This document shows positions 16,409 to 25,880 of a stretch of DNA of 64,000 nt, in pieces. The notes beneath the pieces are model-generated. The model was not told where the DNA came from. It did not search any database and saw only the letters and a list, made by a program, of their open reading frames with translations. The translations under genes were made by a program, and so were the position numbers. The stretch spans positions 1 through 64,000 of the forward strand of contig JADFAM010000009.1 of NCBI GenBank assembly GCA_015665265.1, read 5' to 3'. Numbering within the stretch: the stretch's first letter is position 1; each line of letters begins with the position of its first letter. The DNA is from Flavobacterium sp. Lineage in GTDB: Bacteria > Bacteroidota > Bacteroidia > Flavobacteriales > Flavobacteriaceae.

Positions 16409-18217
16409 ATGAAAAAAAATTACTTTTTAACTTTAATATTTACGCTATTTATATCAGGACTTTCTTTTGGGCAGGTTATTAATGAATTTCAACCAAATGC
16501 TAATGGTACAGATCCTGATCCAGCAAGCTTCGAATTAAAAGGAACACCCGGTGCTTCCTTCTCTGGATGGATATTGAGTGTTGAAAGTGATCCTGGATCA
16601 CAAGGAACTATTGACAGAGCTTCTTCAGTAACAGGTACTTTTGACAATAACGGATTACTTGTAGTAACAGCTCCTGATTTGGAAAATCCGTCTTTTACAC
16701 TAATTTTAGTTGACGATTTTACAGGCGTAATAGGGTCAACAGATATTGATACCGATAATGATGGTACAGCTGATGATGTTAGTAGCTGGACTACAGTATT
16801 TGATGCTATTGGAATACCTGACAATACTGGAGATGAAGCATTTCTTTATGCTGATGAAATAGGCGGAACTGATTTTTCTTATTCAGGTGATGAGCCTAAA
16901 TTGGTTTTCAGAGATGGTACTTCTGGGGATTTATATGCGGTTAATGACCCTGATAATAGTGAGGTTTATGATGTGAATGGAACAGAAATTGTTGCTTTGG
17001 GATCTTTTGATACCTCGCCATACGATCCAACATTTGGTTCATTAAACCCAACATATACACTAGCGACGGGTCCTGTTATTTTAACAGGAAATTTAAGTGG
17101 TAATCTTAGTTATGAATCTGGTAGTGGTCCTTCAACTGAAGGCACATTTACTGTTGAAGGAACCAATTTAACTAACGATATTCTTCTATCTTCACCATCA
17201 GATTTTGAAATCTCTGAAACTTCGCAAGGCACTTTTTCATCGTCAATTAGTTTGTCTGAAGGCGGTACAGGCTCAATTTCTGAAACAACAATTTATGTAA
17301 GACTTAAAGCAAGTTTAGCAATAGACGATTATTCGGGTGATATTACTATCACAAGTACTGGTGCGGATACAAAAACTATTTCTCTTTCTGGAAGTGTTTA
17401 TGCACCACCTTCAAATAGTTTAGTTATTACAGGTGCCTATGACGGTCCTCTGTCAGGGGGGACTCCAAAAGGAATAGAACTATATGTTGTAGAGGATATT
17501 ACAGATTTAAGCATTTACGGAATAAGCTCTGTTTCAAATGGAGGTGGATCTTCAGCAGGTTTTGTGGAATATAACTTTCCGGCTGATGCAGTAATTGCAG
17601 GAACATACATTTATCTTGCTACCGAATCTACTCAGTTCAACACATTTTTTGGAATTGATCCAACATACGTTAATGGAGTTGTTAGTATTAACGGAGACGA
17701 CTCTATAGAATTATATGAAGGTGGCGCAATAATTGATACTTTTGGAACCGTTGATTGTGACCCTAATGCATCTGGCACAACATGTCCTGAATGGGAACAT
17801 ACGGATGGTTGGGCATATAGAAATGACGGTACTGGGCCAGAGGGTACTACATTTACAATATCTAATTGGACCTACAGCGGTGCAGATGCACTTGATGGGG
17901 AATCAGATAATGCATCTGCAACTACCCCATTTCCGATGGGAACCTATTCAAATGCAACAGCTTCAACGTCTAATAATACAATAACTGGGTTTAATGCTTA
18001 TCCAAATCCAGTGAAAGGGAATAGTTTAACGGTAACCACTTCTAGTACAGAAGCAAAAACAGTAAATATATTTAATGTATTGGGTAGAAAAGTATTTAGC
18101 CAGCGTTTTTCTTCAATGAACAAAACAATGGATATTTCTGGAATTTCTTCTGGAGTATACATTATGAAAGTTTCTGAAGGAAATAATATTGCTACTAAAA
18201 AATTGATTATTGAATAA
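16409..18217 (+). CDS. T9SS-secreted lamin-tail-domain protein
   Basis: 602-residue secreted protein. A signal peptide (MKKNYFLTLIFTLFISGLSFGQ) is followed by a lamin-tail-like domain (VINEFQPNANGTD, about 22-140), an Ig-like choice-of-anchor domain (about 225-325, FEISETSQGTFSSSISL), a second lamin-tail-like region (about 330-500, with WEHTDGWAYRNDGTG) and a type A T9SS sorting tail (FNAYPNPVKG, VNIFNVLGRKV, GVYIMKV, KKLIIE). No enzymatic domain is visible. Lamin-tail domains of this kind often accompany extracellular nucleases and phosphatases in Bacteroidota. It follows the predicted Pho-regulated genes; a weaker TTAACG/TTAATT pair 11 bp apart lies at 16325 and 16336. Confidence 0.85.
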   Translation: MKKNYFLTLIFTLFISGLSFGQVINEFQPNANGTDPDPASFELKGTPGASFSGWILSVESDPGSQGTIDRASSVTGTFDNNGLLVVTAPDLENPSFTLILVDDFTGVIGSTDIDTDNDGTADDVSSWTTVFDAIGIPDNTGDEAFLYADEIGGTDFSYSGDEPKLVFRDGTSGDLYAVNDPDNSEVYDVNGTEIVALGSFDTSPYDPTFGSLNPTYTLATGPVILTGNLSGNLSYESGSGPSTEGTFTVEGTNLTNDILLSSPSDFEISETSQGTFSSSISLSEGGTGSISETTIYVRLKASLAIDDYSGDITITSTGADTKTISLSGSVYAPPSNSLVITGAYDGPLSGGTPKGIELYVVEDITDLSIYGISSVSNGGGSSAGFVEYNFPADAVIAGTYIYLATESTQFNTFFGIDPTYVNGVVSINGDDSIELYEGGAIIDTFGTVDCDPNASGTTCPEWEHTDGWAYRNDGTGPEGTTFTISNWTYSGADALDGESDNASATTPFPMGTYSNATASTSNNTITGFNAYPNPVKGNSLTVTTSSTEAKTVNIFNVLGRKVFSQRFSSMNKTMDISGISSGVYIMKVSEGNNIATKKLIIE

Positions 18218-18235
18218 TCAATAGCATATCTATTA

Positions 18236-18268
18236 GAAAAAAAGCCTCGAATTTTCGAGGCTTTTTTT
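18236..18268 (+). terminator. Rho-independent terminator after the T9SS protein gene
   Basis: Stem AAAGCCTCGA / TCGAGGCTTT with a 4-nt loop and a T7 tract. Confidence 0.9.
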
Positions 18269-18316
18269 ATTTTTAGTAAATTCACTAAAAAATCCCCTAT
18301 GAACTTGAAAACAAAA

Positions 18317-19015
18317 ATGAACAATGTCTTATTCTTAGATATTGAAACAGTACCGCAACAAGAGAATTGGTCTGAGGTGCCGGAAACAATCCAAGAGTTA
18401 TTTTCCAAAAAAACTGCTTATCAACGTAAAGAAGAGTTTACCGCTGAAGATTTTTATGAACGTGCCGGAATATGGGCAGAGTTTGGGAAAATTATCTGTA
18501 TTTCTGTAGCGTATTTCACCAATAATAAGCAAGAAAGAAATTTACGAGTTACCTCTTTTAGTGGAGACAATGAAGAACAAATTTTATTGGACTTTAAAAA
18601 ACTATTGGACACACATTTTAATAAATCGTATCATGTATTGTGTGCTCATAACGGGAAAGAATTTGATTTTCCTTACATCGCTAGAAGAATGATTGTACAT
18701 CACATAGAATTACCCTCAAAATTAAATTTATTTGGTAAAAAACCTTGGGAAGTGCCTCATTTAGATACTATGGAATTATGGAAGTTTGGAGATTTTAAAC
18801 ACTATAGTTCTTTGCAATTATTAACCACCATTTTAGGGATACCATCACCAAAAGATGACATAGATGGCAGTGAGGTAGCCTCTGTGTATTATAAAGAAAA
18901 AAACTTAGACAGAATTGTTCGTTATTGCGAGAAAGATACAATCTCTGTGGCACAAGTATTAATGAGATTTAACAATGAAAAATTAATTAATAAAGATGAA
19001 ATTATAAAAGTTTAG
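18317..19015 (+). CDS. PolB-like DEDDy 3'-5' exonuclease
   Basis: Predicted 3'-5' exonuclease of the DNA polymerase B-like family, about 232 residues. Exo I is VLFLDIETVP (catalytic D and E), Exo II is CAHNGKEFDFPYIARRM, and Exo III is YCEKDTISVAQ, with Tyr placing it in the DEDDy class. It is a stand-alone exonuclease without a polymerase domain, probably acting in DNA or RNA 3'-end processing or repair. The track starts at ATG 18299; the second ATG at 18317 (MNNVLFLDIET) matches the usual compact start better. It converges with the ABC-F gene and the two stop codons share bases. Confidence 0.85.
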   Translation: MNNVLFLDIETVPQQENWSEVPETIQELFSKKTAYQRKEEFTAEDFYERAGIWAEFGKIICISVAYFTNNKQERNLRVTSFSGDNEEQILLDFKKLLDTHFNKSYHVLCAHNGKEFDFPYIARRMIVHHIELPSKLNLFGKKPWEVPHLDTMELWKFGDFKHYSSLQLLTTILGIPSPKDDIDGSEVASVYYKEKNLDRIVRYCEKDTISVAQVLMRFNNEKLINKDEIIKV

Positions 19016-20868
19016 CCCTCAAGCTTCATAGAGAGCTCGAGCCATCGTTCCTCTTTTTGTTCTAAAGAAGAGAGTGTCTGTTCAAGCTCCTCAGATTTTT
19101 CTTTAATTTGATCTTGGGTTAATTCCTCCTCTAAAAAAGATGCTTCGATTACCTTTTTTTTACGAGATAGTCTTTCTATGTCTTCTTCTAAAGATCCAAA
19201 TTCTCTTTTTTCTTCAAATGTTAACTGAGCTTTTGAAGGAGTTATATTAACCTGCTTTTTTTCAATTTTTATAGTTTTTTCTCTTGGCTTAGAATCTTCA
19301 TAAGCTCTATAATCTGTATAATTTCCCGGAAAATTTTCAACTATACCATCCCCTCTAAAAACAAATAAGGAATCCACAATTTTATCCATAAAGTATCTGT
19401 CATGAGACACTACAATTAAATTTCCCGGAAAATCTAATAAGAAACTTTCCAATACATTTAAGGTAATTACATCCAAATCATTGGTTGGTTCATCAAGTAT
19501 TAAAAAATTTGGATTTTGAATTAATACAGTACAGAGGTATAATCTTTTTTGTTCTCCACCACTCAATTTTTCAACATAATCGTATTGCTTTTTCTTATCA
19601 AATAAAAAACGTTCTAATAATTGTGAAGCAGAAATTCTTCTGCCCTTAGTTAATGGGATTTCTTCACCAAATTCTTTAATTACTTCAATAACTTTTTGCC
19701 CTTCTTTTACAACAATTCCTTTTTGGGTATAATACCCAAACTTTACAGTTTCTCCAACTACAACTTTTCCGCCATCAACTGGTTCTTTATGAGTAAGTAC
19801 ATTTAAAAAAGATGATTTTCCAGTTCCATTTTTTCCAATTACTCCAATGCGCTCTCCTTTTTGAAAAACATATTGAAACCCATCAAGAATTTTTAAATCT
19901 CCGAATGACTTTTTTAGTTTGTGGAGCTCTACAATTTTACTCCCTAAACGTTTCATATTTATCTCTAATTGAACTGTATGATCTTGTCTTCTTTTATGTG
20001 CTTTTTCTTTAATTTCTTGAAAATCATCAATTCTAGATTTAGACTTTGTAGTTCTTGCTTTGGGTTGCCTGCGCATCCAGTCTAACTCTTTCTTAAATAG
20101 ATTTTTAGCCTTGTGAGTGGAAGCTGCTTCCTGAGCAATTCTTTCCTCTTTTTTTTCTAAATAATAAGAATAATTACCCTTGTATTTATATAGTTTACCA
20201 TGATCAAGTTCTATAATTTCATTACAAACTCTCTCTAGAAAGTAGCGATCATGCGTTACCATAAATAGGGTAATCTTTTCTTTTTTAAAATAGTCTTCAA
20301 GCCATTCTATCATTTCTAAATCTAGATGGTTAGTTGGCTCGTCTAAGATGATTAAATCGGGTTTATTTATTAGTAAAACAGCAAGACTTAATCTTTTTTT
20401 CTGCCCTCCTGAGAGTTTCCCCACTTTTATTGATAAAGTTGGAAGTTTTAATTTTGTAAGAACCAATTTATATTGGGTCTCAAAATCCCAGGCATTGTTT
20501 TGATCCATTAAGTCAAAAGCTTTCTGATAGTTTTCTGAGTCTTCAGGATTTTCAAGTGCTTTTTCGTATTGTTTTATGATAGGTAATATTCTATTTTCTG
20601 TCTCAAAAATAGTTTCTTCTATGGTAAGGTTATCATTAAATAACTGGTTTTGAGAAAGGTATGCCACATTAATTTCTTTTCTCTTAATAACTTGCCCATC
20701 ATCTGGTGCATCTAACCCAGCAATAATATTTAGGATAGAGGTTTTTCCTGTTCCATTTTTAGCAACAAAAGCTACCTTTTGGTGTTTATTGATCCCAAAG
20801 GAGATATTGCTAAACAATGTTCTGTCTCCATAAGATTTTGAGATATTTTCTACTGAAATATAATTCAC
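19012..20868 (-). CDS. uup: ABC-F family ATPase (Uup-like)
   Basis: Soluble protein with two ABC ATPase domains and no membrane segments, the ABC-F plan of ribosome-associated factors. Domain 1 has Walker A AKNGTGKTS, signature LSGGQKKRLSL and Walker B IILDEPTNHLD. Domain 2 has GKNGTGKSS, LSGGEQKRLYL and LILDEPTNDLD. The linker contains KARTTKSKSRID. A basic, coiled-coil C-terminal extension (from about residue 535) points to the Uup branch. The track begins at TTG 20886; GTG 20868 (NYISVENISKSYG) fits family N-termini better. Role by family: relief of stalled translation or effects on transposon excision; antibiotic protection is not specifically indicated. Confidence 0.88.
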   Translation of the reverse strand: MNYISVENISKSYGDRTLFSNISFGINKHQKVAFVAKNGTGKTSILNIIAGLDAPDDGQVIKRKEINVAYLSQNQLFNDNLTIEETIFETENRILPIIKQYEKALENPEDSENYQKAFDLMDQNNAWDFETQYKLVLTKLKLPTLSIKVGKLSGGQKKRLSLAVLLINKPDLIILDEPTNHLDLEMIEWLEDYFKKEKITLFMVTHDRYFLERVCNEIIELDHGKLYKYKGNYSYYLEKKEERIAQEAASTHKAKNLFKKELDWMRRQPKARTTKSKSRIDDFQEIKEKAHKRRQDHTVQLEINMKRLGSKIVELHKLKKSFGDLKILDGFQYVFQKGERIGVIGKNGTGKSSFLNVLTHKEPVDGGKVVVGETVKFGYYTQKGIVVKEGQKVIEVIKEFGEEIPLTKGRRISASQLLERFLFDKKKQYDYVEKLSGGEQKRLYLCTVLIQNPNFLILDEPTNDLDVITLNVLESFLLDFPGNLIVVSHDRYFMDKIVDSLFVFRGDGIVENFPGNYTDYRAYEDSKPREKTIKIEKKQVNITPSKAQLTFEEKREFGSLEEDIERLSRKKKVIEASFLEEELTQDQIKEKSEELEQTLSSLEQKEERWLELSMKLEG

Positions 20869-21388
20869 AAAAATAAATTTGAACAAAGGAACAAAAAAAC
20901 AAGGCTAGAACACTTGAGTTTGCGATTTAATTAAAGATTATGTAAATAATTTAAGAGAGGTTTTAATAAAAAGAAAAACCTAGAAAAATTTTTCTAGGTT
21001 TTTTTGACTTATTAACTAAGATGCGGAGGAATATCAAAAGTTAATAAAAATTAAATTATATTGTCGTAATTATTGTTAGGGGGTAAACAATAAAACAATA
21101 ACTTAATTTAATAACATAATTCAAATAACAATACACTGTAAAAATAATAAGGAAATTGAATACTTGCAATACCTTGAATTAGTGAAATTTTTCGCTCCCC
21201 ATAAAAGGGGAGGCCTTGTTTATTAAAGTACATTTTTAGATGTTTGAATTTATATCAATTTAGTGATTTGGTTTAGAGTTTTAAATCAAAAAAGATTAGA
21301 GTAAAGTTATTTGATGTTAATTTTTTTTACCTTTAAAATTATTCTAAAATAATATTTAGCCACGTTTAACAAGACACAATTTTAAAAT
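20869..21388. other. Gene-free 500-bp gap with orphan structured elements
   Basis: No ORF worth calling lies here. It holds a 30-bp perfect inverted repeat (listed separately) and a G/C hairpin CTCCCC-ATAAAA-GGGGAG at 21195-21212, which stands out in A/T-rich surroundings. Neither follows an annotated gene. One or two small RNAs are possible, but I recognise no known RNA family. The right part presumably contains the promoter for the peptide ABC gene. Confidence 0.5.
20974..21005. terminator. Orphan bidirectional terminator-like inverted repeat
   Basis: AAAAACCTAGAAAAA directly followed by its reverse complement, with a T tract on both strands. Both flanking genes point away from it, so it does not terminate either; a short unannotated transcript on one strand is implied. 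Confidence 0.6.
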
Positions 21389-23056
21389 ATGTTGCAAGTA
21401 CATAATCTTACTGTCAAATTTTTATCTGGTAAAGTTGAAAACGAGGTTGTAAAAAAAATATCCTTTGATTTAAAAGAAAATAAAATTTTGGGTATTGTTG
21501 GAGAGTCCGGTAGTGGCAAGTCAGTTACTTCGTTGGCAGTTTTAGGGCTCTTACCCAAGAATACTGTTCAAGAGGGAACTATTTTTTTTGATGAAAAAAA
21601 TCTTTTAAAAATTTCAGATAAAGAATTTCAACAAATTAGAGGCAATAAAATTGCCATGATTTTTCAGGAACCTATGAGTTCATTAAACCCTACTTTAACA
21701 TGTGGGAGTCAAGTGGCTGAGGTTTTGAAACAACATACAGGTTTAAATAAAAAAGAAATGTATGAAGAAGTTATTTCTCTTTTTCAAAAAGTAAAACTAC
21801 CACTACCAGATAGAATTTTTAATTCCTACCCTCATCAAATTAGTGGAGGTCAGAAACAACGTGTTATGATTGCTATTGCTATAGCATGTAAACCAGATTT
21901 GTTAATTGCAGATGAGCCTACTACAGCACTAGATGTTACAGTTCAAAAAGAGATCATATTGCTTTTAAAAGAATTACAAAAGGAAAATAAGATGAGTATC
22001 CTTTTAATTTCACATGATTTATCATTGGTGTCTGAAATAGCAGATGATGTAATTATTTTGTTTAAGGGAGAGATTGTTGAAAAAGGAAATACAACTGATA
22101 TTTTTCATTCTCCACAACATGACTATACGAAAGGGCTTATTAATTCAAAGCCCAATTTAAATCAACGATTAAAAAAACTTCCTACGGTAGAAGATTTTAT
22201 AAAAAACAAAATTTTCACAAATGTTTATACAAAAAGAGAGAGAGATGCCTATCACAGTAAAATTTACAGATTAAAACCTCTATTAGAAATAGTTGATCTA
22301 AAAAAATATTTTAACACAAGTGTTGGATTTACTAGAAAGCCACTAATAAAAGCAGTAGATACCATTTCTTTTAAATTATATGAAGGAGAAACATTAGGAT
22401 TAGTTGGAGAATCTGGATGTGGTAAGACAACTTTAGGGAGGTCAATTATGCAGTTAGAAAAAGTAACCTCTGGAAAAATATTTTACAAAGGAAAAGATAT
22501 TACTCATTTATCAAAAACAGCCCTGCGAAATTTAAGAAAGGAAATTCAAATTATTTTTCAAGATCCATTCTCATCTTTAAATCCAAGAATATCTATTGGA
22601 AATGCTATTCTTGAGCCTATGAATGTGCATGGTGTTCTATCCAACTATAAGGAAAGAAAAGTATATGTGATAGAGTTATTAAAAAAAGTTGGGTTAGAGG
22701 AAGATCATTTTAATAAATATCCCCACGAATTTTCTGGAGGACAAAGACAGCGAATTGGAATTGCAAGAGCTATCGCATTAAAACCTAAAATCATTATTTG
22801 TGACGAATCAGTTTCGGCATTAGATGTATCAGTTCAAGCACAGGTACTAAACCTACTAAATGAATTAAAATCAACTTTTAATTTTTCATATATTTTTATT
22901 TCACATGACTTATCAGTTGTCAAGTACATGTCTGATCAACTAGTGGTTATGAATAAAGGAAAAATTGAAGAAATAGATGATGCAGATACCATATATAAAT
23001 CACCAAAATCTGAGTATACGAAGAATTTAATTGATGCAATTCCAAAAGGAATTTAA
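21389..23056 (+). CDS. Fused oligopeptide ABC transporter ATPase (DppD-DppF type)
   Basis: 555-residue protein with two ATPase domains in one chain, equal to DppD+DppF or YejF/GsiA. Domain 1: Walker A GESGSGKS, signature ISGGQKQRVM, Walker B LLIADEPTTALD, then the oligopeptide-type C-terminal extension (HDYTKGLINSKPN). Domain 2: GESGCGKT, FSGGQRQRIGIARAIA, IIICDESVSALD. It energises peptide (or nickel/other solute) import or export at the inner membrane. No permease or binding-protein gene is adjacent, so those partners must be encoded elsewhere. The start ATG is followed by a normal first strand, LQVHNLTVKF. Confidence 0.92.
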   Translation: MLQVHNLTVKFLSGKVENEVVKKISFDLKENKILGIVGESGSGKSVTSLAVLGLLPKNTVQEGTIFFDEKNLLKISDKEFQQIRGNKIAMIFQEPMSSLNPTLTCGSQVAEVLKQHTGLNKKEMYEEVISLFQKVKLPLPDRIFNSYPHQISGGQKQRVMIAIAIACKPDLLIADEPTTALDVTVQKEIILLLKELQKENKMSILLISHDLSLVSEIADDVIILFKGEIVEKGNTTDIFHSPQHDYTKGLINSKPNLNQRLKKLPTVEDFIKNKIFTNVYTKRERDAYHSKIYRLKPLLEIVDLKKYFNTSVGFTRKPLIKAVDTISFKLYEGETLGLVGESGCGKTTLGRSIMQLEKVTSGKIFYKGKDITHLSKTALRNLRKEIQIIFQDPFSSLNPRISIGNAILEPMNVHGVLSNYKERKVYVIELLKKVGLEEDHFNKYPHEFSGGQRQRIGIARAIALKPKIIICDESVSALDVSVQAQVLNLLNELKSTFNFSYIFISHDLSVVKYMSDQLVVMNKGKIEEIDDADTIYKSPKSEYTKNLIDAIPKGI

Positions 23057-23125
23057 AGAGTTTCCTCTTTTTTAAAATCAATCAATAAGTGGTATATTGC
23101 TTCACTAAAAATAAGAAAAATATAT

Positions 23126-24142
23126 ATGAAAATAATTGTCCCTATGGCAGGAATTGGATCTCGTTTGAGACCTCATACCTTAACTATTCCAAAACCTTTA
23201 ACTGTAATAGCAGGTAAGCCAATTGTACAAAGATTAGTAGAAGATATTACTTCTGTGGTAAATCAACCAATAGAGGAAATAGCTTTTATAATTGGGCCAT
23301 CAGCAAAAGGATTTCCAAGTAATACAAGAGAAAAATTATTAACGATAGCAGAGGAGCTTGGAGCTAAAGGATCAGTATATGTTCAGGAAGAAGCTTTGGG
23401 TACTGCTCACGCAATTTTTTGTGCTAAAGAATCTTTAACTGGTCCTTGCGTGGTTGCTTTTGCAGATACTTTATTTAAAGCAGATTTTACATTAAATGCA
23501 GAAGCAGATGGTGCTATTTGGGTGAAACAAGTTGATGATCCAAGTGCATTTGGAGTTGTAAAATTAAACAATGGATTTATTTCAGATTTTGTTGAAAAAC
23601 CAACAAAATTTGTTTCAGATTTAGCAATAATAGGGATTTATTACTTTAAAGATGGTGATAAGCTTTCTAAAGAGATTCAATATCTCATAGATAATGATAT
23701 TAGACCGTCAGGCGAATTTCAATTAACGGAAGTTTTAGAAACACTTAAACAAGATGGAGCTAAATTTTTACCTGGTAAAGTTGATGTATGGATGGATTGT
23801 GGGAAAAAAGATCCAACCGTAGATACTAATAAAAAAATATTAGGATTTGAATATGACAAAGGGAATAATCTTGTGGCTGAAACTGTTGTACTAGAAAATT
23901 CTCAAATTATACAACCTTGTTTTATTGGAGAAAATGTGGTTCTAAAAAATTCAACAATTGGTCCATATGTTTCTATAGGAGAAGATAGTTTGGTAACAGA
24001 TTCTAAAATTTCTAATTCTTTAATCCAAACTAATGTAAAAATTTTAAACGCTACTTTAGATAATGCTATGATAGGTAATCATGCCACGTACAACGGTAAT
24101 TTTACTTCCGTAAGCATAGGTGATTACTCAGAATTGACCTAA
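23126..24142 (+). CDS. Sugar-phosphate nucleotidyltransferase
   Basis: 338-residue NDP-sugar pyrophosphorylase of the RfbA/GlmU-like family. The signature KIIVPMAGIGSRLRPHTLTIPKP gives the nucleotide-binding loop and the catalytic Lys region (quoted in part: GIGSRLRPHT, PKPL). FADTLF supplies the metal Asp, and GEFQLTEVLE the sugar-binding site. From about residue 245 short hexapeptide-like turns (IGENVVLKNSTIGPYVSIG) form a left-handed helix tail. It supplies activated sugar for envelope glycans; which sugar is unknown. First gene of a tight four-gene operon ending with an EnvC-like protein, which ties it to the cell envelope. Confidence 0.9.
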   Translation: MKIIVPMAGIGSRLRPHTLTIPKPLTVIAGKPIVQRLVEDITSVVNQPIEEIAFIIGPSAKGFPSNTREKLLTIAEELGAKGSVYVQEEALGTAHAIFCAKESLTGPCVVAFADTLFKADFTLNAEADGAIWVKQVDDPSAFGVVKLNNGFISDFVEKPTKFVSDLAIIGIYYFKDGDKLSKEIQYLIDNDIRPSGEFQLTEVLETLKQDGAKFLPGKVDVWMDCGKKDPTVDTNKKILGFEYDKGNNLVAETVVLENSQIIQPCFIGENVVLKNSTIGPYVSIGEDSLVTDSKISNSLIQTNVKILNATLDNAMIGNHATYNGNFTSVSIGDYSELT

Positions 24143-24154
24143 TAATAAATAAAG

Positions 24155-25099
24155 ATGATTAAAAGGATTGGACTTTTTGTCTGTTTGGTACTATTGTTTA
24201 ATCCTTTTAGTTCTCTCTCTCAAGAAAATGCTGACCAGTCTTCAAATCTTTCAGAAGAAAAAGAGATAAAATTTCAGGAGTATTTTTTTAAATCACTTTC
24301 AAATAAATCAATAAGAAATTACCAAAAAGCTATCCAAAACTTAGAAGTTTGTGATAAGTTATCTCCTCGTAATAAAACCATTTATTTTGAATTTTCTAAA
24401 AATTATTTATTTCTAAATCATACGCTAAAAGCTAGACAATTCATTGAAAAGGCTTTAGAACAAGATTCGTCCAATATTTGGATGTTACTTCATTTTGTTT
24501 CTATTCTAAAAAAAGATCGAAACTATGAGGAGGCCATTAAAGTTCAATTAAAAATTATTGAGTTAGACCCCTATTATAGAGAATCTTTAATTTATTTATA
24601 TCATCTAAATAGCCAAAGTGATAAAGCACTTTCATTAATCTATTTATTAGAACAAGAGAAAGGGTTCCATCAAAAGCTAGAAAGACTTAAGGAGAAATTG
24701 GAGTTATCTAAGAAACCTGTCAAATTAAAAAAAGACAACAAGGATCTAGATAAATTAATTTCTGATTTTAATGAAAATAAGCCCTCTTTTAGTATGTTAA
24801 AACAAATACTAGAAATAGCTGAATTTAATAATAGTGAAATTTTAGATAATTACAGTAAGTTGGCTGTTACTCTTTTTCCTGCTCAACCATTTTCATATCT
24901 TTCGAGAGCTAAGCTTTTACATAAACAACAACAATTTGACGAAGCTATTGCTATTTTGGAAATAGGCTTAGATTTTGTGATAGAAAATTCTACTCTAGAA
25001 GCTCAATTTTATAGTACTTTAGCAAAAGTATATTCTAGTCTGGGCAATAAGGGAAAGGCCTTTGAATTTGAAAATAAAATTAAAAAATTAAAAATGTAA
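24155..25099 (+). CDS. Secreted TPR-repeat protein
   Basis: 314 residues with an N-terminal signal peptide (MIKRIGLFVCLVLLFNPFSSLSQ cut near SQE). TPR-like helix pairs run through it: SIRNYQKAIQNLEVCDKLSP, then HTLKARQFIEKALEQDSSN, YEEAIKVQLKIIELDP and, near the end, QFDEAIAILEIGL. It should act as a periplasmic or membrane-attached scaffold. It sits 12 nt after the nucleotidyltransferase and 1 nt before the DUF4292 lipoprotein, a gene order seen repeatedly in Flavobacteriia. No enzymatic function is indicated. Confidence 0.82.
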   Translation: MIKRIGLFVCLVLLFNPFSSLSQENADQSSNLSEEKEIKFQEYFFKSLSNKSIRNYQKAIQNLEVCDKLSPRNKTIYFEFSKNYLFLNHTLKARQFIEKALEQDSSNIWMLLHFVSILKKDRNYEEAIKVQLKIIELDPYYRESLIYLYHLNSQSDKALSLIYLLEQEKGFHQKLERLKEKLELSKKPVKLKKDNKDLDKLISDFNENKPSFSMLKQILEIAEFNNSEILDNYSKLAVTLFPAQPFSYLSRAKLLHKQQQFDEAIAILEIGLDFVIENSTLEAQFYSTLAKVYSSLGNKGKAFEFENKIKKLKM

Positions 25100-25100
25100 C

Positions 25101-25880
25101 ATGAGAATAATTAGCTTTTTATTCTTTTTACTTGTGTTGGTTTCATGTGAAAGCAAAAAAGAACTTGTTCGGACAAAAGGGTTAAAAAATATATCTTCCA
25201 AACGAATTATCAAAAAACACAATACCACATCGTTTGTTGCTAATTCGCTAGACTCTAAGTTAAAGGTTTCCTATTTGGTCAAAAATAAAGGTAAAAGTAC
25301 TCGGGTTAATCTCAAAGTAACTCTCAGAATTTTCAAAGATTCCATTATATGGATTAAAGGCTCTAAACTTATCAATGTATTTAGAGCCAAAATAACCCCT
25401 AGTTCTTTTAGTTACTATTCTCCAATAAACAAACGCTATTTTAAAGGAAATTTCTCTCTTTTAGAAAAAATGTTGGGGACTAAAGTAACGTTTCAACAGC
25501 TTCAAAATTTACTTATAGGGGAAAGTATTTTAGATTTAACAACTACTAAATATTTTTCTGAAGTTAGTGAAGGATTATATAAATTAATTCCGAAAAATCA
25601 ATCAGATTTGTACAAGTCATCCCTTTTTTTTAATCCAGTAAATTTTTCATTAAATAAGCAATTATTAAATTCATATGAGAATAATAAATTATTGCAAATT
25701 CAATATGAGAATTACCAGAAAATTAAAGAGCAACTAATTCCCAAAAAAATAGTAATAAAAGCTTTGGAGAATAAAGATAATTTTACGGTTATAGATATAG
25801 AGTTTAAATCGTTAGTTTTAAATAAACAAATTACTACTCCATTCAGAATACCATCAGGTTATAAATCAATTAAATTTTAA
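25101..25880 (+). CDS. DUF4292-type lipoprotein
   Basis: 259 residues. The lipoprotein signal MRIISFLFFLLVLVSCES puts the lipidated Cys at residue 16. The mature part is rich in short amphipathic strands with recurring K/V/F patterns (LKVTLRIFKDSIIWIKGSKL, FRIPSGYKSIKF), reminiscent of the half-barrel LolA/LolB fold that holds lipids. The family is DUF4292, function not established. It is coupled to the EnvC-like gene by a one-base stop/start overlap and to the TPR gene by 1 nt, so the three products probably act together in envelope assembly. Confidence 0.82.
   Translation: MRIISFLFFLLVLVSCESKKELVRTKGLKNISSKRIIKKHNTTSFVANSLDSKLKVSYLVKNKGKSTRVNLKVTLRIFKDSIIWIKGSKLINVFRAKITPSSFSYYSPINKRYFKGNFSLLEKMLGTKVTFQQLQNLLIGESILDLTTTKYFSEVSEGLYKLIPKNQSDLYKSSLFFNPVNFSLNKQLLNSYENNKLLQIQYENYQKIKEQLIPKKIVIKALENKDNFTVIDIEFKSLVLNKQITTPFRIPSGYKSIKF

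Noticed and set aside
17733-17984. + strand 83-codon ORF inside the T9SS gene
   Set aside because: Out-of-frame shadow of the secreted protein, with low-complexity composition.
20869-21388. tmRNA, SRP RNA or RNase P RNA in the long gap
   Set aside because: None of the conserved sequence signatures I know for these RNAs is visible.
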